This document shows positions 41,313 to 48,466 of a stretch of 64,000 nt of DNA, one piece after another (position 1 is the stretch's first letter; the number at the start of each line of letters is the position of its first letter). The stretch is from the NCBI GenBank assembly GCA_029782025.1, contig JAKOVR010000203.1:1-64000 (forward strand). The letters are read 5' to 3'. The notes under the pieces were generated by a model. The model saw only the letters and a program-made list of their open reading frames with translations, was not told where the DNA came from and made no database searches. The stretch is from Actinomycetes bacterium. GTDB lineage: Bacteria; Actinomycetota; Acidimicrobiia; Acidimicrobiales; Acidimicrobilacustridaceae. The translations under genes and the position numbers were made by a program.

Positions 41313-41344
41313 GAGGCGATTCTGACTCGCGGCAGATCACCAGA

Positions 41345-41593
41345 TCAGTCCGCGCCACGAGAACGCGCAGTACGCCGGTAGTGCAGCACTCCCTGCCGGC
41401 CGGGCGCGCGGTGGTCGGTGATCCATCGGGGCTGTCGAATTCGCCGTCTCAGCACGTTGATCAAAGGTGGGTACCTGGGGTCCTGCCCTCGCCAAGCAAG
41501 GCTCGCCGCCCGGATGAACCGGTAGTAGACGAGCGTGATGTGGGCGGCGTAGACGACGAAGGCGGGGTCGATCGCCGGTGGCATCCAAGCCAC
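41345..41593 (-). CDS. small hypothetical protein, possibly a gene fragment
   Basis: The 82-residue reading frame begins MAWMPPAIDPAFVVYAAHIT and has a plausible amphipathic helix region (YYRFIRAASLAWRGQ). No family is recognised and no ribosome-binding site is seen. It may be a remnant. GTG 41593 or ATG 41584 could start it. Confidence 0.35.
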   Translation of the reverse strand: MAWMPPAIDPAFVVYAAHITLVYYRFIRAASLAWRGQDPRYPPLINVLRRRIRQPRWITDHRAPGRQGVLHYRRTARSRGAD

Positions 41594-41706
41594 CTGCGTT
41601 GGACACGGTCCCAGCTCCTGAGCTCCGCGCCCATGACCTCGGCGCGGGCCAAACGCGCGAAGCCGCCGTCACCTAGTGCACCGCTGGATGCTGGTGATAA
41701 TCCTCG

Positions 41707-41828
41707 ACATCGAGGGCATGCCGGCCCCGCTCGACTACCTCGTCGAGATCAAGAACCTCGACGACGCCACCCGCCGTCGGGTGCTCTGGGACAACGCCCG
41801 GGAGCTCAGCCGGCCGGCTGCGCCTTGA
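41707..41828 (+). pseudogene. 3'-terminal fragment of an amidohydrolase gene
   Basis: This stretch repeats the last roughly 115 bp of the intact gene ending at 37350 (37226-37340), with only about 7-8 differences. It encodes the HIEGMP-PLDYLVEIK region and RRRVLWDNAREL up to its own TGA. The rest of the gene is missing. The differences are mostly synonymous or conservative, so it is a former paralogue or diverged duplicate, not a fresh target duplication. The neighbouring lipoprotein gene ends inside it on the other strand. Confidence 0.8.
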
Positions 41829-42924
41829 GGTAGGCGGTGAGCCACGGCTCGGCGATGTCGGGCCGCGGGGTGATCACGATGCCGACCACCTTCGTGTCGG
41901 GCCACTGCCAGACGAAGAGGGTGCCGGTCTTCCCGTAGACCAGGCGGCGCGCGGTGATCGGGCCGGCGGACAGATCGGCGCCGCGGGTCGGGGTGGGGGC
42001 GGCCGAGAGGCTGAGCTCGTCCATCCACTGCTCGGCGAGGGAGGCCAGCTCGTCCGGGGTGTGGGCCTGGTCGGTGCCGACGAGCAGGATCGAGGCGAAC
42101 GAGTGGCTGCGGTCGAAGACGTAGTGCTCCGACGCGTCACCTTTCGGGAACACGGCGAAGGCGGCATCGAGGTCGTCGGTGCGATCGACGGCGTTGGTGT
42201 AGCTGTAGCCCGGGACCTCGACCATCCGCTGCCCGAGCACCGGGTCCTCGGCGCCGAGGAACGGCACGGCGAAGAAGGCGGTGAGGAAGGCGTCGACGGC
42301 GGCGCCGTCGGGGCCGTCGACGAAGCCGACGGTGCCGTGGCGCAGCCACGCGTACTGGTAGCGGGAGTTGGGCTGGTCGGGTGCTTCGGCGAACCACACC
42401 GCCTGGGACCCGAACCGACGGTCCTTCGCCGTCGGGCCCAGGGCCCAGCGCCCGAAGGCGGCGGCCTGGTCGGGAGCGTGCATGGCGTCCATCGGATCGG
42501 GGACGGTGAGGACCAGGAAGGCGACCTCCTTGCCGGTCGTCTTGTCGATCACGCCGTGGAAGGCCGCGGCGCTCACGCTGTCCGGCAGCCTGGCGAGCTG
42601 GGCCTTCCGCTCGGCCTCGCTGATGTCCTGGTAGTCGTAGCCCGACACCGCGACCAGCTCGGCCGCCAACTGCATGGTCTCGCCCTTGCTGAGGTCACGT
42701 TGGTGCCGCGTGCCGTCGGGCGCCGTGGCCGGTGGCCGGGTGGATGGCGCGGCCGTGGCGGGTGGGGCGGTGGCCGGTGGGGCCGTGGCGGGTGGGGCGG
42801 TGGCCGGTGGCGCCGAGGTGGTTGGCGGGGAGGACGACGGGGACGCCGAGCAGGCCGCGGCGAAGGCGACCGCGGCGGCGGCCGCCAGTGCTGGCCGCGT
42901 TCGGGATCGATGGTTGTTCCTCAT
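41806..42924 (-). CDS. exported lipoprotein of unknown function
   Basis: The 372-residue protein has a signal sequence ending at AFAAAC (Cys25, lipobox). A low-complexity linker follows (about 30-65) of pentapeptide APPAT repeats, then a folded domain with MVEVPGYSYTNAVD, HYVFDRSHSFASILLVGTD and LFVWQWPDTKVVGIVIT. I do not recognise the domain. Its last residues are encoded opposite the amidohydrolase fragment (23-bp overlap), which suggests that it or the fragment was brought in by rearrangement. Confidence 0.7.
   Translation of the reverse strand: MRNNHRSRTRPALAAAAAVAFAAACSASPSSSPPTTSAPPATAPPATAPPATAPPATAAPSTRPPATAPDGTRHQRDLSKGETMQLAAELVAVSGYDYQDISEAERKAQLARLPDSVSAAAFHGVIDKTTGKEVAFLVLTVPDPMDAMHAPDQAAAFGRWALGPTAKDRRFGSQAVWFAEAPDQPNSRYQYAWLRHGTVGFVDGPDGAAVDAFLTAFFAVPFLGAEDPVLGQRMVEVPGYSYTNAVDRTDDLDAAFAVFPKGDASEHYVFDRSHSFASILLVGTDQAHTPDELASLAEQWMDELSLSAAPTPTRGADLSAGPITARRLVYGKTGTLFVWQWPDTKVVGIVITPRPDIAEPWLTAYLKAQPAG
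42745..42825. repeat. 15-bp tandem repeats encoding PPATA units
   Basis: Alternating gtggcgggtggggc and gtggccggtggggc units encode the APPAT linker of the lipoprotein. Such runs vary in length by slippage. Confidence 0.7.
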
Positions 42925-43244
42925 GGATCCATGGTGCGCCTCTCGTGTTCGACCGGGCAGGGCCGAAGGGCACGCGGTGGAGGGACGCTCGGGTCATCGG
43001 CTGACTGCTCGGTCGCTGGGCGGGTATGAGCTGGCGTGGAGCTGATCGGAGCTCTTTCGAACCACACGTTGGTTCGACGTCGTTCGCTTCTTGTCGAGTC
43101 CGCTCGTGAGCGCCGCTCGGCGATGAGCATGGAGCCGGGCAGATCGGCCCCATTTGCCCGCGCACGTCGACGTGGTCGGGCGTGGTTCTGGAACAGGCGA
43201 TAAGTAGGCGATAGCCGTCGGAGGGGTGTGCTAGCGTGAGGACG
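42925..43244. other. 320-bp non-coding stretch containing the attachment-like site
   Basis: No credible gene is seen. It holds the divergent upstream regions of the lipoprotein and the VapB-like gene, and the 31-bp sequence 43132-43162 related to both flanks of the recombinase element. Confidence 0.5.
43132..43162. other. putative unoccupied attachment site (attB-like)
   Basis: The left 20 bases (GAGCCGGGCAGATCGGCCCC) match 18 of 20 with the left flank of the recombinase element (37422-37441). The right 11 bases (ATTTGCCCGCG), and in fact 14 from CCC, are identical to its right flank (39885-39898). Inside it, CGGGCA (43136-43141) and TGCCCG (43155-43160) form an inverted repeat 13 nt apart, as expected of a tyrosine-recombinase core site. 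Confidence 0.6.
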
Positions 43245-43493
43245 ATGCCGACACAGAAGGTCTCTGTCACGCTCGAGTCGACCTCGATCGAGCGGGCGCG
43301 GAAGGCGGCTGGGCCACGAGGCCTGTCGTCGTATCTCGATGCTGCTTTGGAGGAGAAGCTCGAGCGCGACGAGCGGCGGCAAGCGCTTCTCGAGTACCTC
43401 GACGAGCTCGAACGGGCGGACCCCACCCCGGAGCTCACGAAGCGGCGCGCGAGTCGACGTGCCGACAAGGTCCGGGAATCCGCGACGAGGTGA
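43245..43493 (+). CDS. antitoxin of VapBC-like pair
   Basis: The 82-residue protein has an N-terminal strand-helix (KVSVTLESTSIERARKAAGPRGLSSYLDAAL), like RHH/CopG-type antitoxins, and a long charged C-terminal helix (EEKLERDERRQALLEYLDELERADPTP). The next gene overlaps it by GTGA and encodes a PIN-domain protein. The start could also be GTG 43236. Confidence 0.75.
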   Translation: MPTQKVSVTLESTSIERARKAAGPRGLSSYLDAALEEKLERDERRQALLEYLDELERADPTPELTKRRASRRADKVRESATR

Positions 43494-43894
43494 GCGAGCC
43501 GCGAGTCGTTCTGGATTCCGGTGTGATCGACCTGGCGGAGACGAACCAGGAGTTTCGCTGGGTGCTGCGCGACCTCGTCGAGGGCGGGTGGGAACCGGTG
43601 ATCCCGACAGTGGTGCTCGCCGAGGCGGTGACGGGTCGACCGGATGACGCGCCGGTGAATAGGGTGCTCAAGCGGCTCGGTACGACGGACACGACCCAGG
43701 CGATCGCTCGCCGTGCCGGGCAACTGCGCTTCGCAGTGAAGCGGTCCGGTGCTCCTCGAGTTCCCAGCGGGATCGATGCCATCGTCGCAGCTCACGCCGC
43801 CGACGCTGGAGCGGGCGTCGTCTTCACGACAGATCCGACAGATCTGCGACGTCTCCTCTCGGACTTCCCGCGCATCGGGGTCGAACGCCCCTAA
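43490..43894 (+). CDS. PIN-domain toxin of VapBC-like pair
   Basis: The 134-residue protein has the first Asp in VVLDSGVIDLAE, an acidic helix VLAEAVTG, GIDAIVAAHAADAGAGVVFTTDPTDLRRLL as the central and final metal-binding part, and the expected PIN length. It is predicted to be an RNase toxin silenced by the preceding antitoxin. Confidence 0.8.
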   Translation: MSEPRVVLDSGVIDLAETNQEFRWVLRDLVEGGWEPVIPTVVLAEAVTGRPDDAPVNRVLKRLGTTDTTQAIARRAGQLRFAVKRSGAPRVPSGIDAIVAAHAADAGAGVVFTTDPTDLRRLLSDFPRIGVERP

Positions 43895-43941
43895 CCGCGC
43901 GTCACCTGACAACGCATGGCGAGCGCGGCTGATCGCCGGTC

Positions 43942-44110
43942 GTGGACGTACCGAGCGTCGCGGTACAGACCGTCGCGGAGCTGCGGTTCGGTGCACTGGT
44001 CGCCGAGTGGGGCGAGCCGCGACGAGCGCGGTTGGAGGAGGCGATCGCGTCCACCACGGTGATCCCGGTGTCGGACTCGTTGGTCACGGAGGTCGCTCGG
44101 CTCCACGTCA
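43942..44110 (+). pseudogene. VapC (PIN-domain) remnant
   Basis: The frame encodes VAVQTVAELRFGALVAEWG, RRARLEEAIASTTVIPVSDSLV and TEVARL, which is the middle of a typical actinobacterial VapC (the TLAELRFGAL...VIPV block). The start with the first catalytic Asp and the C-terminal GRPLSDHDAW/ATA-type part are missing in all frames. It is therefore a broken toxin gene without antitoxin, another trace of turnover in the island. Confidence 0.7.
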
Positions 44111-44260
44111 GCTGCCGATCGACAGCCGCCCGATGCCAACGAACGCCGGACCGGCCACACCACGCGGTTCGAGCGATGGCGTTCCGGCGACCTCGCAGTC
44201 GTGGAGCGGGTCACCGGCGACCATCGGTGTGTCCTGGCGGGTGTCACCTACGCTCGCCCC

Positions 44261-44899
44261 ATGCCGCTGACCGACGACGCCCTCTTCGCTGCCATCGCCG
44301 ACGAGCGACGCGCCTTCGCCGACGAACTCGAGGCGCTCGAGCCGCAGGAGTGGGACGTCCCCAGCCTGTGCGACGCCTGGACGGTGCGGGGGATCGCCGG
44401 TCACCTGCTGATGCCGCTCGTCCTCCCCGGGCCGAAGTTCCTCTTGGCCATGGTCGCGAGCGGGTTCAACTTCAACAAGGCCAGCGTGAAGCTCTCCAAC
44501 GAGGTCGCCGAGAAGGACCCGGCCGAGCTCGTCGCTCTCCTCCGCCAGCACGCCGAGCACCGCTTCACCCCGCCCGGATCCGGGCCGGCAGCGCCGCTCA
44601 CCGACGTGCTCGTCCACGGCCAGGACGCCCGCCGGCCCCTCGGGCATACAAGGGCGTTCGATCCCGAGCGCGTGACCGCCGTCCTCGGGCACCTGGCGGC
44701 CGCGCCTCGCGGTTTCGTCCCTCGGAAGCGGGTCGAGGGCCTGCGCTTCGTCGCCACCGACGTCGACTGGTCCAACGGCGAGGGCCCAGTGGTGGAGGGA
44801 CCGGCCGAGGCCCTGATGATGGCGCTGGCCGGGCGGCGGGTCGCCCTGGCCGAGCTCGCGGGCGACGGGCTCGCCACCCTCGACTCGCGCCTGGCCTGA
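44261..44899 (+). CDS. mycothiol-dependent maleylpyruvate isomerase/DinB-fold protein
   Basis: The 212-residue protein has the four-helix bundle of the MDMPI/DinB superfamily, with W-x-V-x-S-L-C-D-A-W (WDVPSLCDAW), a metal-binding His in RGIAGHLL, and VLVHGQDARRPLG holding two more His-region ligands. Such proteins use mycothiol in isomerisation or S-transfer. Presence of this family fits an actinobacterial host. ATG 44261 is used. Confidence 0.82.
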   Translation: MPLTDDALFAAIADERRAFADELEALEPQEWDVPSLCDAWTVRGIAGHLLMPLVLPGPKFLLAMVASGFNFNKASVKLSNEVAEKDPAELVALLRQHAEHRFTPPGSGPAAPLTDVLVHGQDARRPLGHTRAFDPERVTAVLGHLAAAPRGFVPRKRVEGLRFVATDVDWSNGEGPVVEGPAEALMMALAGRRVALAELAGDGLATLDSRLA

Positions 44900-44921
44900 C
44901 CGCCCTGCGAGACTGGCGGTC

Positions 44922-45548
44922 ATGGAGTTCGACCTGGCCCAGACCGACGCGCTGCTCACCACCACCCGCTCGGTGCGCAAGCGCCTCGACCTGGACCGCC
45001 CGGTCCCCAGAGAGGTGATCCTCGACTGCATCCGCATCGCCGCCCAGGCTCCGACCGGAGGCAACGCCCAGGGCTGGCGCTGGCTGGTGCTCGACGACCC
45101 CGAGGCCAAGGCCACCGCGGCCGACCTCTACCGGCGGTCCGGACGCGAGTACCTGGCCTCCTACCGCAGCCGCCCGCTCGACGACCAGACCGGGAAGGTG
45201 ATCGACTCGGCCGACTACCTCCTCGAGATCCTCGACCGGGTCCCGGCCCTGGTGATCCCTTGCATCAAGGGTCGCGTCGACGACCCGGCGCCGTTCTGGC
45301 AGGCCAGCCATCTCGGCTCGATCATCCCGGCGGTGTGGAGCTTCCAGCTGGCCCTGCGCAGCCGGGGCCTCGGGAGCTGCTTCACCACCCTGCACCTGGC
45401 CCACGAGGCCGAGGCGGCCGAGGCGTTCGGCATCCCGGCCGGCATGACCCAGGTGGCGCTGCTGCCGGTGGCCTACACCAAGGGCACCGACTTCAAGCCG
45501 GCCGAGCGGCGGCCGGCCGACCACATCACCCACTGGAACCACTGGTAG
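44922..45548 (+). CDS. nitroreductase-family protein
   Basis: The 208-residue FMN-binding fold has the RSVRKRLDLDRPVPREVI start, APTGGNAQGWRWLV, a GSIIPAVWSFQLALRSRGLGSCF helix-loop and a C-terminal LLPVAYTKG. These flavoenzymes reduce nitro-aromatics, quinones or enones with NAD(P)H. It begins 22 bp after the mycothiol-dependent gene and ends 10 bp before the CapA-like gene, so an operon is likely. Confidence 0.85.
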   Translation: MEFDLAQTDALLTTTRSVRKRLDLDRPVPREVILDCIRIAAQAPTGGNAQGWRWLVLDDPEAKATAADLYRRSGREYLASYRSRPLDDQTGKVIDSADYLLEILDRVPALVIPCIKGRVDDPAPFWQASHLGSIIPAVWSFQLALRSRGLGSCFTTLHLAHEAEAAEAFGIPAGMTQVALLPVAYTKGTDFKPAERRPADHITHWNHW

Positions 45549-45558
45549 AACGGTCGCC

Positions 45559-46848
45559 GTGATCCCCTCTCCCCGCACCGGGCTGGCCGCGGCCGGCGCG
45601 GCCACACTCCTCCTCCTCACGTCCTGCGGCCTCGTGGGCGGTGGGTCGTCCGGTGGGAAGCAGGCGGCCAACCGCACGCCGGCCACCGACGCCACCGGCC
45701 GCACCCTGCCGCCGGAGCAGCAGCCCTCGGGCGGCGACGCTGGTGGGGACCCTCCCGAAGGTGGCGACGAGACCCCCCAGACCCCCACCACCCACGCGCC
45801 GCGGCACTTCAGCATCGGCGGGTCCGGCGACATCCTCCTCCACAACAACGTGATCCAATCGGGCGCGGCCAACGCCAAGACCAAGGGCCCCAACGGCGCC
45901 ACCGCCTACGACTTCCGGCCCATGTTCGACGACGTGCGGGCCCTGATCTCCGGGGTGGACGTGGCCATCTGCCACCAGGAGACGCCGATCGCCAAGGACA
46001 ACAAGAACCTCACCGTGCCCCGCACGCTCAGCTTCAACGCCCCCCACGAGATCGCCGACGCCCTGAAGGATGCCGGGTTCGACGGGTGCGAGAACAGCTC
46101 CAACCACCTCTGGGACCGCCAGCTCTCCGGCATGATCGCCACCAACGACGTGCTCGAGTCGGCGGGGCTCAAGCACACCGGGAGCGCCCGCACGGCGGCT
46201 GAGGCCGACCAGCCGCCGATCTACGAGGTCAACGGCGTGAAGATCGGCCACCTCGCTTACACGTACACGATCTACAACAACGCCGGGCCCAACACCCAGG
46301 TGCCGCCCGAGGCGCCGTGGATGAAGAACTACCTGTGGCCGGCGCTCGGGGCCGACGGGATCAAGGGCCAGGCCGGCAAGCTCAAGTCCCGCGGTGCCGA
46401 CTTCATCGTGGTCAGCATGCACTGGGGCGACCAGTACCTCCACCAGCCCAACGCCCAGCAACGCCAGCTGGCCAAGGATCTCCTGGCCTCGCCCGACATC
46501 GATCTGATCCTCGGCGACCACGTCCACGTGGTGCAGCCGTGCGAGAAGATCGGCGACAAGTACGTCACCTACGGGATGGGGAACTTCCTCTCCAACCAGT
46601 CACCGAGCCAGGACCGCACGCTCGTGTCCGACAACCAGGACGGCACCTGGCAGCAGTTCACCGTCGACGAGGTCGAGCAGGGCAAGTTCCGGGTGACCAA
46701 GATGCAGTACGCGCCCACGTGGGTGGTGATCCCCGGGCACAAGGTCACGCGGGCCACGCCCGACAAGTTCAAGGACTCCTACACCCGCACGGTGAAGAAC
46801 ATGAACCTGCTCGGCCCCGGCACCTGTGACGCCACGCCGATGTACTGA
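45559..46848 (+). CDS. CapA-family (PGA synthesis-type) lipoprotein
   Basis: The 429-residue protein is exported and lipidated (LLLLTSC, Cys23). A Pro/Gly-rich linker follows, then the CapA metallophosphatase-like domain: GGSGDILLHNNVIQSG, CHQETPIAKDNKN, NSSNHLWDR, VSMHWGDQYLHQP and LILGDHVHVVQPCE. CapA proteins are part of poly-gamma-glutamate capsule systems, but no capBC genes are here, so a different polymer or role is possible. It is followed 13 bp later by an acyl-CoA synthetase. Confidence 0.83.
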   Translation: MIPSPRTGLAAAGAATLLLLTSCGLVGGGSSGGKQAANRTPATDATGRTLPPEQQPSGGDAGGDPPEGGDETPQTPTTHAPRHFSIGGSGDILLHNNVIQSGAANAKTKGPNGATAYDFRPMFDDVRALISGVDVAICHQETPIAKDNKNLTVPRTLSFNAPHEIADALKDAGFDGCENSSNHLWDRQLSGMIATNDVLESAGLKHTGSARTAAEADQPPIYEVNGVKIGHLAYTYTIYNNAGPNTQVPPEAPWMKNYLWPALGADGIKGQAGKLKSRGADFIVVSMHWGDQYLHQPNAQQRQLAKDLLASPDIDLILGDHVHVVQPCEKIGDKYVTYGMGNFLSNQSPSQDRTLVSDNQDGTWQQFTVDEVEQGKFRVTKMQYAPTWVVIPGHKVTRATPDKFKDSYTRTVKNMNLLGPGTCDATPMY

Positions 46849-46861
46849 TGGAGGTGCCGCG

Positions 46862-48466
46862 ATGAGCCGCTCGTTCCAGTTCGCCGACGTCATCGAGTGC
46901 GTGGTCGACCGCGTCCCCGACAACGTCGCCCTGTCCGTCAACGGACAGCGGTTCACCTATCGCGAGCTCGAGGACCGGGCCAACCGGCTGGCCCACCACT
47001 TCGCGTCCCTCGGCGTCGGCCACGGCGACTGGATCGCCTGCTACGTCGACAACCACCCCGACCACGCCATCGCCCTGTTCGCCGCCTTCAAGCTCGGCGC
47101 GGTGCCCATCAACGTCAACTTCCGGTACAGCGCCACCGAGCTCGCCGCCCTGCTCGACGACGCCCGCCCCGCCGCCGTCCTCTTCGACCCGGCCACCCGG
47201 TCCACGGTCGACGCCGCGCTCGCCGCCGCCGCCCTCCCGGCCACCCCGGCGCTCGTGGCCGTCGGGCCCGAGCTCGACGCCGCCCTCGCCGCCGCGCCGG
47301 CCGACCGCCCGGCGCCGGGCGCCCGCTCGCCCGAGGACCTCTACGTCATCTACACCGGTGGCACCACCGGCCACCCGAAGGGGGTGGTGTGGCGCCAGGA
47401 GGACGCGTTCTTCACCTGCCTCGGGGGCTGCGACATGACCCGGCTCGAAGGGTTCGTCGAGACACCCGAGCAGATCCCGTCCCGCATCCTGTCCTGGTCC
47501 CTCGCCCTCTTCCCGGTGGCGCCCCTCATGCACGCGGCGGCGCAGTGGCAGGTGCTGGCGTGCTGGACGGTCGGCGCCAAGGCCGTGCTCCAGCGCGGCC
47601 CCCTCGACCCGGCCGCCGTCTGGCGGATGGTGGAGGAGGAGCAGGTGAACTCGCTCGTCGTGGTGGGCGACGCCGTGGGCGGCCCGGTGCTCGACGCCTA
47701 CCTGGCCCGGGCCGAGGCCGGCGACCCACCCGACGTGTCGTCGCTGCTGTCGATCGGGTCAGGCGGCGCACCGCTGTCGCCCGCCCTGCGCCGCCGCATC
47801 GCCGCCGCCCTGCCCAACGTCCTCATCATCAACGGCTACGGCTCGTCGGAGACCGGCACCCAGGCCGTGAGCCGCACCCCGGCGGCCGAGGCCACCGGCG
47901 AGCTGGCCAGCGGCCTGGCCCCCCTCGGCGACGTGCGGGTGATCGACGACGACGGCAACGTGGTGGCGCCGGGCTCCGGGCTGGTCGGTCGCCTCGTGGC
48001 CGGCGGGCGGCTCCCGCTGCGGTACCACAACGACCCCGAGCGCACCTCGGCCAGCCTGGTGGAGCTCGAAGGGCGTCGCTGGTTCGTGACCGGCGACCAC
48101 GCCAGCATCGAGGCCGACGGCACCGTCACGTTGCGGGGCCGGGGGTCGGCCTGCATCAACACCGGCGGCGAGAAGGTGTTCGTCGAAGAGGTCGAGGGTG
48201 CGCTGATCGGCCACCCGGCCGTGGCCGACGTCGTGGTCGTCGGCGTGCCCGACGAGCGCTGGGGGGCGGCCGTCACCGCCGTGGTGAAGCCGGTCCCCGG
48301 CCAGGCGATCACCCTCGACGACCTGCGCGAGCACGGGCGCCAGACCCTGGCCGGCTACAAGCTGCCCAAGCACCTCGTGGTGGTCGACGAGATCCGCCGT
48401 TCGCCGGCGGGCAAGGCCGACTACCGCTGGGCCGCCGATGCGGCCGCGGCCGGCGTCACGGGGTGA
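46862..48466 (+). CDS. acyl-CoA synthetase (ANL superfamily)
   Basis: The 534-residue enzyme has the P-loop IYTGGTTGHPKG, the adenine-site GYGSSETG, WFVTGDHAS, and C-terminal GRGSACINTGGEKVFVEEVE with the hinge and a Lys in SPAGKADYR. This is the FadD/VibE-like form common in mycobacterial steroid or fatty-acid metabolism. GGAGG lies 7 nt before ATG 46862. Its end overlaps the convergent alkylsulfatase gene by 11 bp. Confidence 0.87.
   Translation: MSRSFQFADVIECVVDRVPDNVALSVNGQRFTYRELEDRANRLAHHFASLGVGHGDWIACYVDNHPDHAIALFAAFKLGAVPINVNFRYSATELAALLDDARPAAVLFDPATRSTVDAALAAAALPATPALVAVGPELDAALAAAPADRPAPGARSPEDLYVIYTGGTTGHPKGVVWRQEDAFFTCLGGCDMTRLEGFVETPEQIPSRILSWSLALFPVAPLMHAAAQWQVLACWTVGAKAVLQRGPLDPAAVWRMVEEEQVNSLVVVGDAVGGPVLDAYLARAEAGDPPDVSSLLSIGSGGAPLSPALRRRIAAALPNVLIINGYGSSETGTQAVSRTPAAEATGELASGLAPLGDVRVIDDDGNVVAPGSGLVGRLVAGGRLPLRYHNDPERTSASLVELEGRRWFVTGDHASIEADGTVTLRGRGSACINTGGEKVFVEEVEGALIGHPAVADVVVVGVPDERWGAAVTAVVKPVPGQAITLDDLREHGRQTLAGYKLPKHLVVVDEIRRSPAGKADYRWAADAAAAGVTG

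Noticed and set aside
41337-41672. 111-residue minus-strand frame
   Set aside because: Arg/Pro-rich and without conserved character; the alternative 82-residue frame in the same place looks slightly more protein-like, and both are weak.
37226-41828. Amidohydrolase end repeats as the target-site duplication of the whole island
   Set aside because: The two copies differ at 7-8 positions and one lacks most of the gene, unlike a fresh direct repeat; the recombinase element has better-defined ends of its own.
42745-42825. CRISPR or regulatory array upstream of the lipoprotein
   Set aside because: The 15-bp units lie within the coding region and encode the APPAT linker.
43895-43941. Antitoxin gene for the VapC fragment
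   Set aside because: Only about 50 bp separate it from the preceding toxin gene, and no RHH or AbrB-like sequence is visible in any frame.
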